Origin: Cryphonectria parasitica EP155
Taxonomy: Eukaryota; Ascomycota; Sordariomycetes; Diaporthales; Cryphonectriaceae
DNA: 64,000 bases
Direction: 5' to 3'
NCBI RefSeq assembly: GCF_011745365.1
Contig: NW_024468912.1
Span: forward strand, 2,356,001 to 2,420,000
The notes below the pieces were generated by a model that searched no databases, was not told where the DNA came from, and saw only the letters and a list, made by a program, of their open reading frames with translations. Both the position numbers and the translations under genes were made by a program. Shown in pieces: positions 23,811 through 35,725 of this stretch (its first letter is position 1; each line of letters begins with the position of its first letter).

Positions 23811-24368
23811 ATACTATCAAAGCTCTATTGCATTAGAAACTGAGAAGCAGCAATATCATGCTTCTCAGTTTTTCTAATAAACCTCAGAAGCCTTATATAC
23901 TTCTATAGAATAAGCTTCATAGCCTTAACCCTATTAGGCCTTCAGTAGATTCTCCGAACTGAATAGAGTTCAATCATGCTATTAAGATGAATATATATAA
24001 AGCGAACTGCGAAAGAATCTATTGAATAAGAATATAGAATCAGAAGAGAACTGCTGCTGCTGCTACTGCTTAAGCGGAGTTTGAAAGCAGATAGGAATAA
24101 AGAAGAGATCAGCATTAGAATCTATTCAGATTATGCTTATATTATAAATGAACTGAAGATGAATACTAATACTTCTGCATTGATTTGAATAATAGCTCAA
24201 GCAATAGAGAAAGATATAAGAGTTGAATTAGAAGAATAGTTTGGTTTACAGTATTTCCTTTAGCAGTTTGCAATAAATTCTTTATTTCTTTACTTTATCT
24301 TTCTTTGATTAGATCTAGCATACTATTAAACTTATTACAACTTTGGAAGAAAATTGCTAAAAGAGAAT
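23811..24368 (+). pseudogene. possible plus-strand frame before D's 3' LTR
   Basis: With TAA/TAG/TGA taken as former Gln/Trp/Arg codons, a frame from about 23811 to the LTR reads as polar protein, including KRTAAAATAQAEFESR and IDLNNSSSNRERYKS, then a hydrophobic tail. One minus-strand frame over the same bases also reads acceptably, so the strand is not secure. No family recognised. Confidence 0.25.
23837..23871. repeat. perfect 13-bp hairpin in D
   Basis: AAACTGAGAAGCA (23837-23849) and TGCTTCTCAGTTT (23859-23871) pair perfectly around a 9-nt loop. It is unusual because it survives in RIP-mutated surroundings. Confidence 0.6.
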
Positions 24369-24688
24369 TATTATAATAGCCAGAGTAATAGTTTATGAAA
24401 TATAAAGTATAGTGAATCAAGGATTCTCATATATATAAAGAATACTACTTACTTTTCAAATTCTTTAGCTATAGGAAAAAAATGAAGCATTCTTTCTCTT
24501 CTTTTCAATTTTGAATCCTTTGAATAGATCTAAGATAGATTTTTCATTCTGTTCTTGCGCTCATATAGCCTTAGTTTGCTATTCTTATCTGTATAAGCAT
24601 GCTTGGATTGTACGAGCTCTTGCTCATTGCTTCAGCAGCTGTTTGTTCCTTTTTCTTTTGAGGGCAACGGCGCCCTAGTTCTGATTCA
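24369..24688 (+). repeat. 3' LTR of element D (320 bp)
   Basis: Matches the left LTR along its length, starting TATTATAATAGCC and ending CTGATTCA, followed by atat. More RIP in the left half; the final 90 bases stay GC-rich. Confidence 0.9.
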
Positions 24689-24692
24689 ATAT

Positions 24693-25640
24693 AAGCTGTA
24701 TTCTAGCAATCCTGTATTCAATTCTTTCTGGAATAATTTCTTGAATTTGTAATATTTCCGTAGTATGTTTGCAAGTGTTGATTCTGATTTCTATACTGTT
24801 TCTGCTATCTGAAGAAACAGTAGGTATTATTAAGCATGCTTCTTTTCGTTTGTTGTTTTTGATAGCATTTTTGGAAGCTTTAAGCATTCGCTCCAAGCTA
24901 AACTGACTGCTTAAGAGCCTAGTTTCAAGGTTTTTCTTGTATAGATTTACAATTTACATTCTGAAGCTTTTCCTTATTGCTTCGGAGCGAACCAACTTGC
25001 TAAGAATTTCGCTTTCATTGTTTTGCTAATCTGTTAGCACTCTAGCACTATTTGAATCTGTTTATTACTAGATTCTTCTTCTTGAACTGCTAGCTTTGCT
25101 AGTTTGAAAGTATATATGAAGTTGTTTAAAGCTTCTTTTCTCGAGTATTCTTCAATAACTAACTTTCATTCTGCATTATTAATTGCAACTATCTCTCTGG
25201 ATACAGCTTGTTCTTATGAGATCTAGCTAGTAATTTAATTAATTTGAGAATTATACTTCTTGAGCTATAGAAGCTCTATAATCAGCTTATGCTATATTAT
25301 ATTTATAATATTAAAGAAAACTCTGATTATATATTCTTAGATTAAGATAAATAGATAATTAGTTTTCTTATTAATTACTTCTTAGTTGTATGCAATAGAT
25401 TATTCTTCTATAATACTAAGAATATATAGCTACTTCTTTTATTTCCATTATAATTATACTTAATTAATAATATATAAGAATATAAAGTTTCTTTAAGTAT
25501 TATTATTCAATAATGCGCTATACTTATATTCTTAAATATATATATTAAGCTTAATATAAGCATAGTTTGCTTTAAAAGCTTTATATAAGAATTATTTCAG
25601 TTTAATTATCTGCAGTTCTCTTATAAGCAATTCTAGCCTT
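24693..25640 (-). pseudogene. pol N-terminal part of element C (protease and linker)
   Basis: This is the continuation of C's pol after D. On the minus strand it holds the PR-RT linker with the Ser/Arg-rich stretch (about 24850-25000) and the protease; the former DSGAQ site reads NNNTQ near 25496-25515. The PR end block (KEHNPRINWTTSQ in better copies) lies near 25210-25270. Confidence 0.8.
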
Positions 25641-27471
25641 TTAAGATTATTAAGAGCTACTTATTCTTCTTCTAAGCTTGCTTTGCTACTTCTTAAGCAA
25701 GCTTTTTAGCTTACTTTTGCTTATATTATTATTATTTCTAATCTTTTTTCTATTAATACTAGTTACAAATCTTATTATTAATATGAATTATATAAAGTAT
25801 TATTCTATATTGCTACTACTTTATTTTCTTATTTATATATTGTTTAAAGTAGTTATCTAATAGCTTAATATATATATTATTATGCTGCTTGTTAAGAACT
25901 TTTCTGAAGTAAAGCTCTTATTTCTTAATAATCTGAAGGATTTATTCTGGTTCTCTAATAGAAAATTATTTATATTGCATCTTTTCCAAGAAATGCATTC
26001 TGCAGCTATAATAAGCATAAGAGATTTATGCTAGCTTGTAGTATAGATTGTAAAGTAAGCTGATTCAAGAATCTTTATCTTATTATACTTTAATATTTTG
26101 CAAGAGAATATAAATAAAGAGCTTTTCTAGCTTTATTCCATAGATAAAATGCTTAATTCATATTATTTCCTTATTCTATTTAATACTGAAGAGAAATCTT
26201 TCTTTCCGAACTTTTATAAAGCTATTAAATTCGCTATTTATAAAAGATTCTAATGAATCGCTAGATCGCTTGCTTTAGCTTAATTCTTTTATTATTTAAA
26301 AGATATTTTCAATATTATTCAGATATTTATACTAATAGCTAAGAGAATATTATTTCTTATTCATATTCTTAGTTATAATATCTAGTATAGATAATAAGGA
26401 ATAATGAAGAATATTATTGCTAAATTCTTCTTTTAACATTTAAATGCTTTATTCAGTAATATTAGAGCAATTTGAGTTGCTATTGCTTATAATTATGCTG
26501 AGCATATATCTTTGCTCTTCTATTGCTATCTGCTTATAGCGCTTAGATTTCTAAGAAAACTATTCTAAGCTTTTCTTATTCGAAAAATATATTAAGCAGT
26601 TATTATTATAACAGAATATTCAGCTAAAACTTCTATAATTAATAGAGTTTGATACTTGCTTTAAAGGAATATTTTTGCTTAGTTGATTAGATTTCTATTA
26701 CTAAGTAATATTTACTTAGCATTCTTTCTGAACTAATTGCTATTTGTTTTTCTAAAGTTAATAGCAGTTATATAATATATATCTCTATTTATTGCAATTA
26801 TAGCAAGTAATGCTATTTTTCTTATTATACTGCTTATTAGCTATATCGAGTTTCATAAAACTAGCATGCATAGTACTGCTCTAAGCTATACTGCTATATC
26901 AACTGCTATTTTTGTATTAGAATTTCTTGCTTATATTAGCTAAAAATCTTCAAATCTAGCTTTCTTTCTTTTTGAATTTCTCTATTCATTATTTATATAA
27001 ATAATTATTAATATAGATTGCTTGATTAGAGAATATTGCAAAGTTCTCTAGCTAATTCTGCTTGAAGATTTTATTCTTAATATTATTCTTAAGTTCCTTA
27101 TAATAATATTCTATAAGATTCTTATCTTTCTATAGAAATCTTGCTAAGAATTACTTAAATCTAATTATATAAGCAGAAGCTGATTTAGTCTGCTTGAGAT
27201 TTATAAGCTGCTAAGCTGTAATACATTCTTTATTGGAATTGCTAAAGATTTCTTTAAAAGCTTTTTTAAAGCTTGCAAAGAAATTAAATATATTCTTAGT
27301 ATTCTGAATATGCATATCAGAATTATTCTAATATTTCAAGTAATTATATAGAGAAAGCTTATATTAGATAAGAGTATTCTTTTTGAAATGAATTCCTATA
27401 AGAATAATCTTCTTAGATTTCTTAGTAAACTGAATTATATAGTACAAAAAGTATGCTCTGCTGTAATAAGC
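25641..27471 (-). pseudogene. gag of element C, C-terminal part
   Basis: Minus-strand gag, from the Lys/Ala/Gln-rich tail (about 25660-25720) through the extra 1.1-kb segment to the zinc knuckle (about 26766-26811) and part of the capsid. Element E interrupts it at 27472; the N-terminus resumes at 34921. The hydrophobic plus-strand open stretch at 25678-25860 is its shadow. Confidence 0.8.
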
Positions 27472-27907
27472 ACTGCAGCAATCCGAAGATTCCCAAGTAT
27501 ACAAAGAATTTATGCTAAAAAGAGCAGTGCTAAGTATAAGCTTTAAATACAGAAATATAACTGAGTAATTGTGCAAGTATTTACTGCTTTTGAAGCTATC
27601 AGAATAGAAGAGTAATCTGATACTTAGATTGATAACTGAAAAGCTATATACTAAATCTATCTAATAATAATGAATACATCTTTATATATTCAGCTTTTCA
27701 GTATAAACTATAAGAGTTAGTAGTTGATCTTTGCAGTTCATTGCTTGAACTGCAAGAATTGATTATTAACTACTTCAGTTCTTTTCTAATTGATTGCAGC
27801 TTGTAATTCTAATTCTAAGTTGTATAATTCTTGTTGATTGTCTAATGTTGAGTTATAATATTTGATTCTTATTTGCTTGTAATCTGTATATTGAATAAGT
27901 TATAATA
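27472..27907 (-). repeat. 3' LTR of element E (436 bp)
   Basis: Plus-strand ends TGTAATAAGCACTGC and AAGTTATAATA. The U3 cassette has the dyad TTGCAGTTCA...TGAACTGCAA near 27740-27761. Both arms of the TATA-flanking inverted repeat carry the same extra substitution relative to the other LTR of E. The reversed polypurine tract follows. Confidence 0.93.
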
Positions 27908-27997
27908 TTATCTCTCTCTTATTAGTTATTATTCTCAATAATCTTCTATAAATATTCTAGCAAGTTTTCTGTATATGATCTTGCTTTCCTAATCCGG

Positions 27998-28648
27998 ATA
28001 ATAAACAGAATTGATAAAGTTCGTTATAAAAAGATAGAATAATCTATCTCTTTCTAGCTTATTGCTCTTTCTTATTATATTGAAATGCTAACTTATTCCT
28101 TCTATAGAAGCTGCAAAGCTCATTATTTTGCTTCTAAGGAGAATTTGTTACGCTGTATGAAGTGCATTAAGCACAAATATAGGAATTGTAATATATACAG
28201 TTTATTGCTATTGCAAGTAGAAAAGATTATAGCTCAGTATTCCGCTGCTGAAGCTGCTCTTGATAATGCGGAAAAGAAGCTAGAGCGTGCTACAGCTAAG
28301 ATATGCTGATTGCGGAAATAGCACAAGCTATAAGCTGAGAAAATAGTATATGCAGTGCGCTGTAGTTTGAATACAATTGAGAAGCTTGATTGTATAGAAG
28401 CGGAGGAGCTGGTAAGGGAGCAGCAGGCTTGTATTCCTGTTAATTCTCTTTTTAATAGTTTTTCTGCTTTGGTTTCGGAAGAGCTCTTCTAATCTCCTAA
28501 TAGTATATTAAACTATTTCTTTTTAAGCGATGTGAATAGTGCTGAGGGTAATGAAAGTTCTTCTGATGCTTGAGAGGGTTGTTCTGAGTTGGAAGATGAG
28601 ATTTCTGAAGCTTCTGAGTCTTGATTCGGAGCAGAGTGATCATCCTAA
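27998..28648 (+). pseudogene. antisense Cys-rich/coiled-coil ORF, variant 3 (E)
   Basis: The expected start is now ATA (27998-28000), followed by INRIDKV; the conserved final stop is at 28646-28648. From 28085 it is open for 74 residues: the first Cys pair reads YSFY, then RSCKAHYF and LLRCMKCIKHKYRNC. After it comes a clear coiled-coil stretch (AAEAALDNAEKKLERATAKI). The C-terminus keeps EISEASES and FGAE but lacks the FDWNS block found in A, C, F, G and I. Less RIP-mutated than E's pol. Confidence 0.65.
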
Positions 28649-31600
28649 GTGCTAGTTTCTTTCCTTTTCCAATACTTAGCTATTTTTTTCTAAGCATTTT
28701 TAACATTTCTCTATAATTTCCACGAATTTTCGCTTGCTGAGTAATCTTTTCATTTAATAAGATATTCTCTTATGCTATCTATGCTTTTATGCTTAAGAAT
28801 CTTTTCCACTTCATACTCTAGTTTATTATTCTCTACTTCTGCTATATTATCTATAAGTATTTTCTATACTGCTAGTTTCAGCAATAAGATATGAAAAACT
28901 GAATGCATTCTTATTTTATAAGATAATGCTAATTTGTAATTAACTGGAAAGATTTATTATAAGATTTTGAATAATTCTAACTTCTTATAATCAAGTTTAT
29001 TGCTAGATCTAATTATTTTAATATTTTTTCAAAATAAATAGATCTTATCTTCTTCTTATAGAATTAATTTCTTAATTTTTTTAGAATTTATATACTATAT
29101 TATTTATTTCTAAATAAATTATAATTCTAACTAAAATTTCTTCTAAATCTTCTTAATCTTTTTAATTCTTTTATTTGCAGCTTCTGTATTTACTTCTAGC
29201 AATATCTTGTAATAAGCTATTGAATTATATTTATAGAATATGAAGAATAATAATTTCTTTATTATATTTATATTTGTATTATTATAAGCAAACTATATAA
29301 GAAGCAATAGATTAATTTAATTATTCTATTTCTAATTAATATAGTATTGAAAATATTGTTTAATAATTTAATTCATTCTTTTTATCTATTTATCTGTTTG
29401 CAGATAAAATATTATAGATATTCTGTAGTATATTCTGAGCTATTTCATAAGCAAAGTTCAAAACTTTAAATTGAACTTTCTATTTTTATTAGAAATTACT
29501 TCTTCTAATATATTATAATTAGCAATAATTGTTCTAAGGAATATATATATAAGTTCTTCTGCTATATTACTTTCCTTATAAAAAAGAAAGTAAGTATACT
29601 TATTCAGTTTGCAAATTATTATTAGAATGCTATTATATTGTATTTTAGTTAAGAGTTCTTATAAGAAAAATAGCTTGATAATAAAGTTTAGATTAATGGA
29701 TTGCTAAATAGTTATAAGTACTAATAAGGAATATAGTAATCTATAAAGCTTATATTTTTCTGCTTTATTCTTCTTGCAGCTATTATATTATTATAAAATA
29801 TTTTCAATTCTTTTTCTTAAGCTTAGTAAGTTTCAGTATCTTCTAATATATTCATAGATTGCTTTAATTCTCTGATATTCATGCGCTAATATGCTATATA
29901 TATTCTTGATAAAATTGTTTTATTCATCTAAAGTTATTAATTCTGGATTCTTCTTCGAGAATCCAATTCTGAAAGCAGTATTCAGCTTCCTATATGCATT
30001 AACAAGATTTCCTGATTTGTTTTAAGCAAAAATATTCTATATATTTAAAAAATCTGCATTTCAATAGTCTGATCTTCTGCTAAGAGCATTTATTTATTCA
30101 TTTTCTAAGCTTTTATAGTATATAATTCTAAAATTAAATTATAAGAGGAATTCTGCTTATTTGATTTATTATTTATTCAAAATCTTAATTATTATAAATA
30201 TAATTAGATTTTTATAATTTGAATAAACTATAATTAAATACTATATATTAATAAGATAATACTGCTATTTCTTAAAAGCTTTTATTATTGCTATAAGCTT
30301 TTAATCTGGAATTCTATAATTAATTTCTAAGCTATTCAACTTTCTTAAAAAGTTGCTTATAATTCTTAGATACTTTTGATTATCTTACTAATTAAATTAT
30401 TCTCTAAGTATATATTCTAATATATCGATTTCAACTTTGAAAGATTTATAAGAATCTGCTTTATACAGAATTAGCTCTGAAGTAATAAGCTTAATAATCT
30501 TATTAAAAGCTTCTTATGCTTTGAAGATTTATTCGAAAAGCTGCTCTTTCTTAGTAAGGTTTGTAAGAGAATATGCAATTCAGCTGTAGTTCTTAATAAA
30601 CTGCTTATAAAAGTTAATATATTTAAGAAAAAATCTAATATTTCTAATATTTCTAAGAATTAGCTAATTTCTAATAGCTTCTATCTTATTTTTCTATAGC
30701 TTAATATATTCTAGTTTGACTATGAATTCGAAATAATTAACTTTTTATATATGAAAATGATTTTTTGTAGATTTTATAAGAAGTTTTGCATTTTAAAGTA
30801 TTTACAATACTATTTCTACATATCTCTTATACTTTTTCAGCATTTAAGAGTAAATAAGAATATTATTAAGATATATAATAATAAACTAATTTAGATACTT
30901 ATATAGAATATAATTAATTATTTTTTGAAATAAAGCTGAAATATTTATTAAACTGAAAAACATAATTAAATATTTATAGTATTTATAATATATTCTGAAA
31001 GCAGTTTTCTATTCTTCTTCTTTCTTTATTCTGATTAGATTGTAAGCTTCTTTCAGATCTAAAGCTATAAATTACTATATTTCTTGCAATCTATTTCGCA
31101 ATTTCTTAATAAGTAGTAATAAATATTAATTCTTAATTATAATATTATTAAGTTGCTTATAATTAATATATAGTTTAAGCTTATTATTCTTCTTAAGTAT
31201 AAATAAAATGAAGTATTCTGCTAGTAATTATAATAATTATATATATTTCTTTTTGAGATTCTTATTGAAATATTTCTTAAGTATTTCTAGTTATACTTTA
31301 TTTAGTTTATAAATAAGGAAAAATTTGAGCTGTTTTTCTTTTTATAGTAAGATCTTATGATTATATAAGCTGTATTCTAGCAATTCTATATTTAATTCTT
31401 TCTGGAATAATTTCTTGAATTTATAATATTTCTATAGTATACTTGCAAGTATTAGTTCTAATTTATATACTATTTCTGCTATCTGGAGAAATAGTAGATA
31501 TTATTAAGCATACTTCTTTTCTTTCGTTATTTTTAATAGCGTTTTTGAAAGCTTTAAGCGTTTGCTTCAGGCTGAACTGATTGCTTAAGAGCTTGATTTC

Positions 31601-32290
31601 GAGTTTTTTGTATAAACTTATAATTCATATTCTGAAGCTTTTTCTTGTTGCTTTGAAGCGAACTAACTTACTAAGAATCTTGCTTTTATTATTTTATTAA
31701 TCTGCTAGCATTCTAGCACTGTTTGAATTCGCTTATTATTAAATTCTTCTTCTTAAACTGCTAGCCTTGCTAACTTGAAAGTATATATAAAGTTGTTTAA
31801 AGCTTCTTTTTCTGAATATTCTTTAATAACTAACTTCTATTCTGTATTATTAATTGCAACTATCTCTCTGAATATAGCTTGCTTTTATAAAATCTAATTA
31901 GTAGTTTAATCAATTTGAGAATTATACTTCTTGAGCTATAGAAGTTCTATAATCAACTTATGCTATACTATATTCGTAATATTAAAGGAAATTTTAATTA
32001 TATATTCTTAAATCAAAACAGATAGATAATTAGTTTTCTTATTAATTACTTCTTGATTATATGCAATAGATTATTCTTTTATAATACTAAGAGTATATAG
32101 CTGCTTCTTCTATTTCTATTGTAGTTATACTTAATTAATAATATATAGAGATATAAAGTTTTTCTAAGCGCTATTATTCAATAGTATGCTATACTTGTAT
32201 TCTTAAATGTATATATTAAGCTTAATATAAGCATAGTTTGCTTTAAAAGCTTTATATAGGAACTGTTCTAATCTGATTATCTGTAGTTCT
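28645..32290 (-). pseudogene. pol of element E
   Basis: Minus strand: chromodomain about 28690-28880, integrase about 28950-30120, RNase H about 30150-30680, RT about 30700-31350 with Asn-Asn in place of the catalytic DD near 30850-30870, and PR about 31930-32280 with NNSAQ for DSGAQ near 32167-32185. Dense RIP stops. Confidence 0.88.
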
Positions 32291-34424
32291 TTTACAAGCA
32301 ATTCTAATCTTTTAAAATTATTAAGAGCTGCTTATTCTTTCTCTAAGCTTGCTTTGCTGCTTCTTAAGCAAGCTTTTTAGCTTGCTTTTATTTATATCAT
32401 TATTATTTCTAATCTTTCTTTTATTAATACTAATTATAAATCTTATTATTAATATAAATTGTATAAAGCATTATTCTATATTGCTACTATTCTATTTTCT
32501 TATTTATATATTGCTTAAAGCAGTTATTTAATAGCTCTATATATGCATTATTATACTACTTATTAAGAATTTCTCTGAAGCAAAGCTTTTATTTCTTAAT
32601 AGCTTAAAGAATTTATTCTAATTCTCTAATAGAAAATTATTTATGCTATACTTCTTCCAAGAAATATATTCTGTAGCTATAATAAGCATAGAAGATTTAT
32701 GCTAGCTTGTAATATAGATTGTAAAGTAAGCTGATTTAAGAGTTTTCATCTTGTTATATCTTAATATTTTGTAAGAGAATGCAGATAAAGAGCTTTTCTA
32801 GCTCTATTTTATGAATAAGATATTTAATTTATATTGTTTTCTTATTCTATCTAATGCTAAAGGAGAATCTTTTCTTTCAAACTTTTATAAAGCTATTGAG
32901 TTTATTATTTACAAAAAACTCTAATAAATTGCTAGATTATTTACTTTAGCTTAATTCTTCTATTATTTAAGAAGTATTTTCAATATTATCTAGATATTTA
33001 TACTAATAGCTAAAAGAGTATTATTTCTTATTTATATCTCTGGTTATAGTGCTTAGTATAAATAATAAGAAATAATGAAAAGTATTATTGCTAAGTTTTC
33101 CTTTTAATATCTAAATGCTTTATTCAGCAATATTAAAGCAGTTTGAATTATTGCTGCTTATAATTATGCTAAGCATATATACTTGCTCTTCTGTTGCTAT
33201 CTGCCTGTAGCGCCTAGATTTCTAAGAAAACTATTCTGAATCTTTCTTATTTAAGAAGTATATTAAATAATTGTTATTATAATAGAATATTCAGCTAAGA
33301 TTTCCATAATTAATAGAGTTTAATACTTGCTCCAAAGAGATATTTTTGCTTAGTTAATTAGATTTCTATTACTAAGCAATATTTACTTAATATTTTTTCT
33401 AAACTGATTGCTATTTATTTTTTCGAAATTAATAGTAGTTATATAATATATATCTCTATTTATTGCAATTATAGCAAGTAATATTATTCTTCTTACTATA
33501 CTGCTTATTAGCTATATTAAGTTTTATAAGATTAGCATATATAATACTGCTTTAAGCTGTACTGCTATATTAATTATTATTTTTATACTAGAATTTCTTG
33601 CTTATATTAGCTAGAAATCTCTAAATCTAGCTTTCTTCTTTCTTAGATTTCTTTATTTATTATTTATATAAATAATTATTAATATGAATTGCTTAATTAA
33701 AGAATATTATAAAGTTCTCTAGCTAATTCTGCTTAAAGATTTTATTCTTAATATTATTCTTGAATTTCTTATAATAATATTTCATAAAATTCTTATCTTT
33801 CTATAAAAGCTTTGCTAAGAATTGCTTAAATCTAATTATATAAGTAGAAGCTAATTTGATCTGCTTGAAATCTATAAATTATTAACTTATAATATATTCT
33901 TTATTGAAATTATTAAAAGTTTTCTTAAGAGCTTTCTCAAAGCTTATAAAGAAATTAAATATATTCTTAGTATTCTGAATATATGCATTAGAGTTATTCT
34001 GATATTTTAAATAGTTATATAGAGAAAGCTTGTATTAGATAAAAGCATTCTTTTCGAAATGAGTTTCTGCAAGAATAGTTTTCTTAGATTTCTTAGTAAA
34101 CTGAATTATATAATATAAAAAGTATGCTTTATAGTAAGTAAGGAATCTATATAGTATCTTTTGATTGCTATTATATATAATAGATTTATTTATCTTATAT
34201 ACTTTTTCAGCATTATTAGTAATTATAAAGATAAATTATATCTATTAAGCTTATTAAGCTAGCTAAGCTTGCTAATTAGCAATAGTAGCGCTCTAAGTTT
34301 GCTATTGATTGTGCAGATTCTGAATATACTAAATAAGCTAATATACTTGATTAACTAATTCTTTCTAAATAAAAGCATATAAGAATAAAGAGATTTTCTG
34401 AAAAGCTATTATATTCTGTATTGC
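32291..34424 (-). pseudogene. gag of element E
   Basis: Minus-strand gag, opening after the conserved stop near 34425-34427. Knuckle near 33430-33480; the long segment between knuckle and PR is present. The leader 34425-34469 separates it from the LTR. The plus-strand open stretch at 32349-32531 is a shadow. Confidence 0.8.
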
Positions 34425-34469
34425 TTAAGAGAATAATATTAAACTATTCTTGAATAAGAATTGTTAAAA

Positions 34470-34915
34470 TATAATAAGCATTGTAGCAATTCGAAGATTT
34501 CTAAGTATATAAAGAGTTTATGCTAACAAGAGCAGTACTAAGTATAAGCCTTGAATACAGAAATATAACTGAGTAATCATGTAAGTATTTACTGTTTTTG
34601 AAGCTATTAGAATAAAAAAGTAATCTGATACTTAGATTAATAACTGAAGAGCTATGTACTGAATCTATCTAATAGTAATAAATGTATCTTTATATATTCA
34701 GCTCTTCAGTATGAACTATGAGAATTGATAGTTAATCTTTGCAGTTTATTGTTTGAACTGCAAGGACTGATTGTTGACTGCTCCAGTTCTCTTCTGATTA
34801 GTTGCAGCTTGTAATTCTAATCCTGGATTGTATAATTCTTATTGATTATCTGATGTTGAGTTATAATATCTAATTCTTATTTGCTTGTAACCTGCATGTT
34901 AAATAAGTTATAACA
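34470..34915 (-). repeat. 5' LTR of element E (446 bp)
   Basis: Plus-strand ends TATAATAAGCATTG and AAGTTATAACA, then tctgc. It keeps the unaltered inverted-repeat arms AACTGAAGAGCT and AGCTCTTCAGT. Confidence 0.93.
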
Positions 34916-34920
34916 TCTGC

Positions 34921-35192
34921 AGTAGATAAGAAATTCATGTAGTATTTTTTGATTGCTATTATATATAGCAAGCTTGTTTATTTTATATACCTTTCTAGCA
35001 TTACTGGTAACTATAGAAATAAACTGCGCTTGCTAAGCTTATTAAACTAGCTAAGCTTGTTAGTTAATAATGATAATGCTCTAAGCTTGCTATTAGTTAT
35101 ACAGATTCTAAATATGCTGAGTAAGCTAATATATCTAATTAACTAATTCTTCCTGAGTAGAAGCATGCAAGAATAAAAAGAATCTCTGAGAA
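34921..35192 (-). pseudogene. gag N-terminus of element C
   Basis: C's gag resumes after E, reaching the Gln/Ala-rich start, and is cut again by element F. The last five bases, gagaa (35188-35192), are F's target duplication. Confidence 0.82.
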
Positions 35193-35680
35193 TGTTATGA
35201 CTCATTCAACATGCAGGTCACCAGCCAGGATACCCGGAACAACTGTTCGGAAAAACAGGAAAGAATTCAACATCACAAGAACTAAAGCTTACATAATCAA
35301 GGGTTAGGATTGCGGAAATCTAACCAATCAGACAACAAGATGATCACTCGTGATTACTGGCGCTCAGTAATCAGTAGTAATCCAGAATAATCAGTGGTGA
35401 TCTGGAACGATCACCAGCAAGCAAGAACTGAAGAACCAAGTATATAAAGATTCACATTTCCTACTATTAGATAGATTTTCTTCAGATAGTTCTTCAGTTA
35501 TTAATCTAAGTATCAGATTACTCTCTACTCTAATAGCTCCAAAGGCAGTGAATACTTGCATTGCTTATTGAGACTTGTACAGTTCTGTATTCAAGAACTT
35601 AGCATTTTGATATCGCTCTTGTTAGCATAAACTCCCTTTATATACTTTGGAATCTTCGGATTGCTGCAGTACTCATTACA
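35193..35680 (+). repeat. 5' LTR of element F (488 bp)
   Basis: Starts TGTTATGACTCATTC and ends ACTCATTACA. After the shared first 30 bases the sequence diverges (CCAGCCAGGATACCC...). The cassette dyad is TGATTACTG (35351-35359) and CAGTAATCA (35365-35373). The TATA-flanking arms are AACTGAAGAAC and GTTCTTCAGTT. Confidence 0.93.
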
Positions 35681-35725
35681 TTTTAACAATTCTTGTTCAA
35701 GAACAGTTCAGTATTACCCTTTTAA

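Larger units (their letters stand above)
21324..24368. other. post-pol region of element D
   Basis: About 2.3 kb of D's own sequence after pol, plus a solo LTR and a small TIR element. It should hold an accessory gene or a long untranslated region. The only supportable frames are a minus-strand one ending at 22205 and an ambiguous plus-strand one near 23811-24368. 21324-21756 shows nothing I can name. The purine-rich stretch AAAAGAGAAT just before 24369 is the likely polypurine tract. Confidence 0.5.
12940..24688 (+). mobile_element. Element D: a second, longer Ty3/gypsy family
   Basis: Bounded by direct repeats of 320 bp once the nested solo LTR is removed (12940-13717 and 24369-24688). The ends TA...TA/CA derive from TG...CA by RIP. 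The flank atat occurs on both sides (12936-12939 and 24689-24692), a 4-bp duplication judged against intact copies of the site. Internal length is about 9.9 kb without inserts. Domain order gag, PR, RT, RNase H, IN, followed by about 2.3 kb that matches no pol domain. LTR and protein sequences differ from the chromovirus family. Confidence 0.85.
27472..34915 (-). mobile_element. Chromovirus copy E, full length, TSD tctgc
   Basis: 7,444 bp, minus orientation, inserted into C's gag. Flanks tctgc at 27467-27471 and 34916-34920. LTRs are 436 and 446 bp. It carries the complete internal set including the antisense ORF. Confidence 0.95.

Noticed and set aside
25678..25860. Leu/Ile/Phe-rich 60-residue ORFs (also 32349-32531, 37604-37786, 54466-54648)
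   Set aside because: All lie opposite the Lys/Ala/Gln tail of gag at the same element position; shadows, not membrane peptides.
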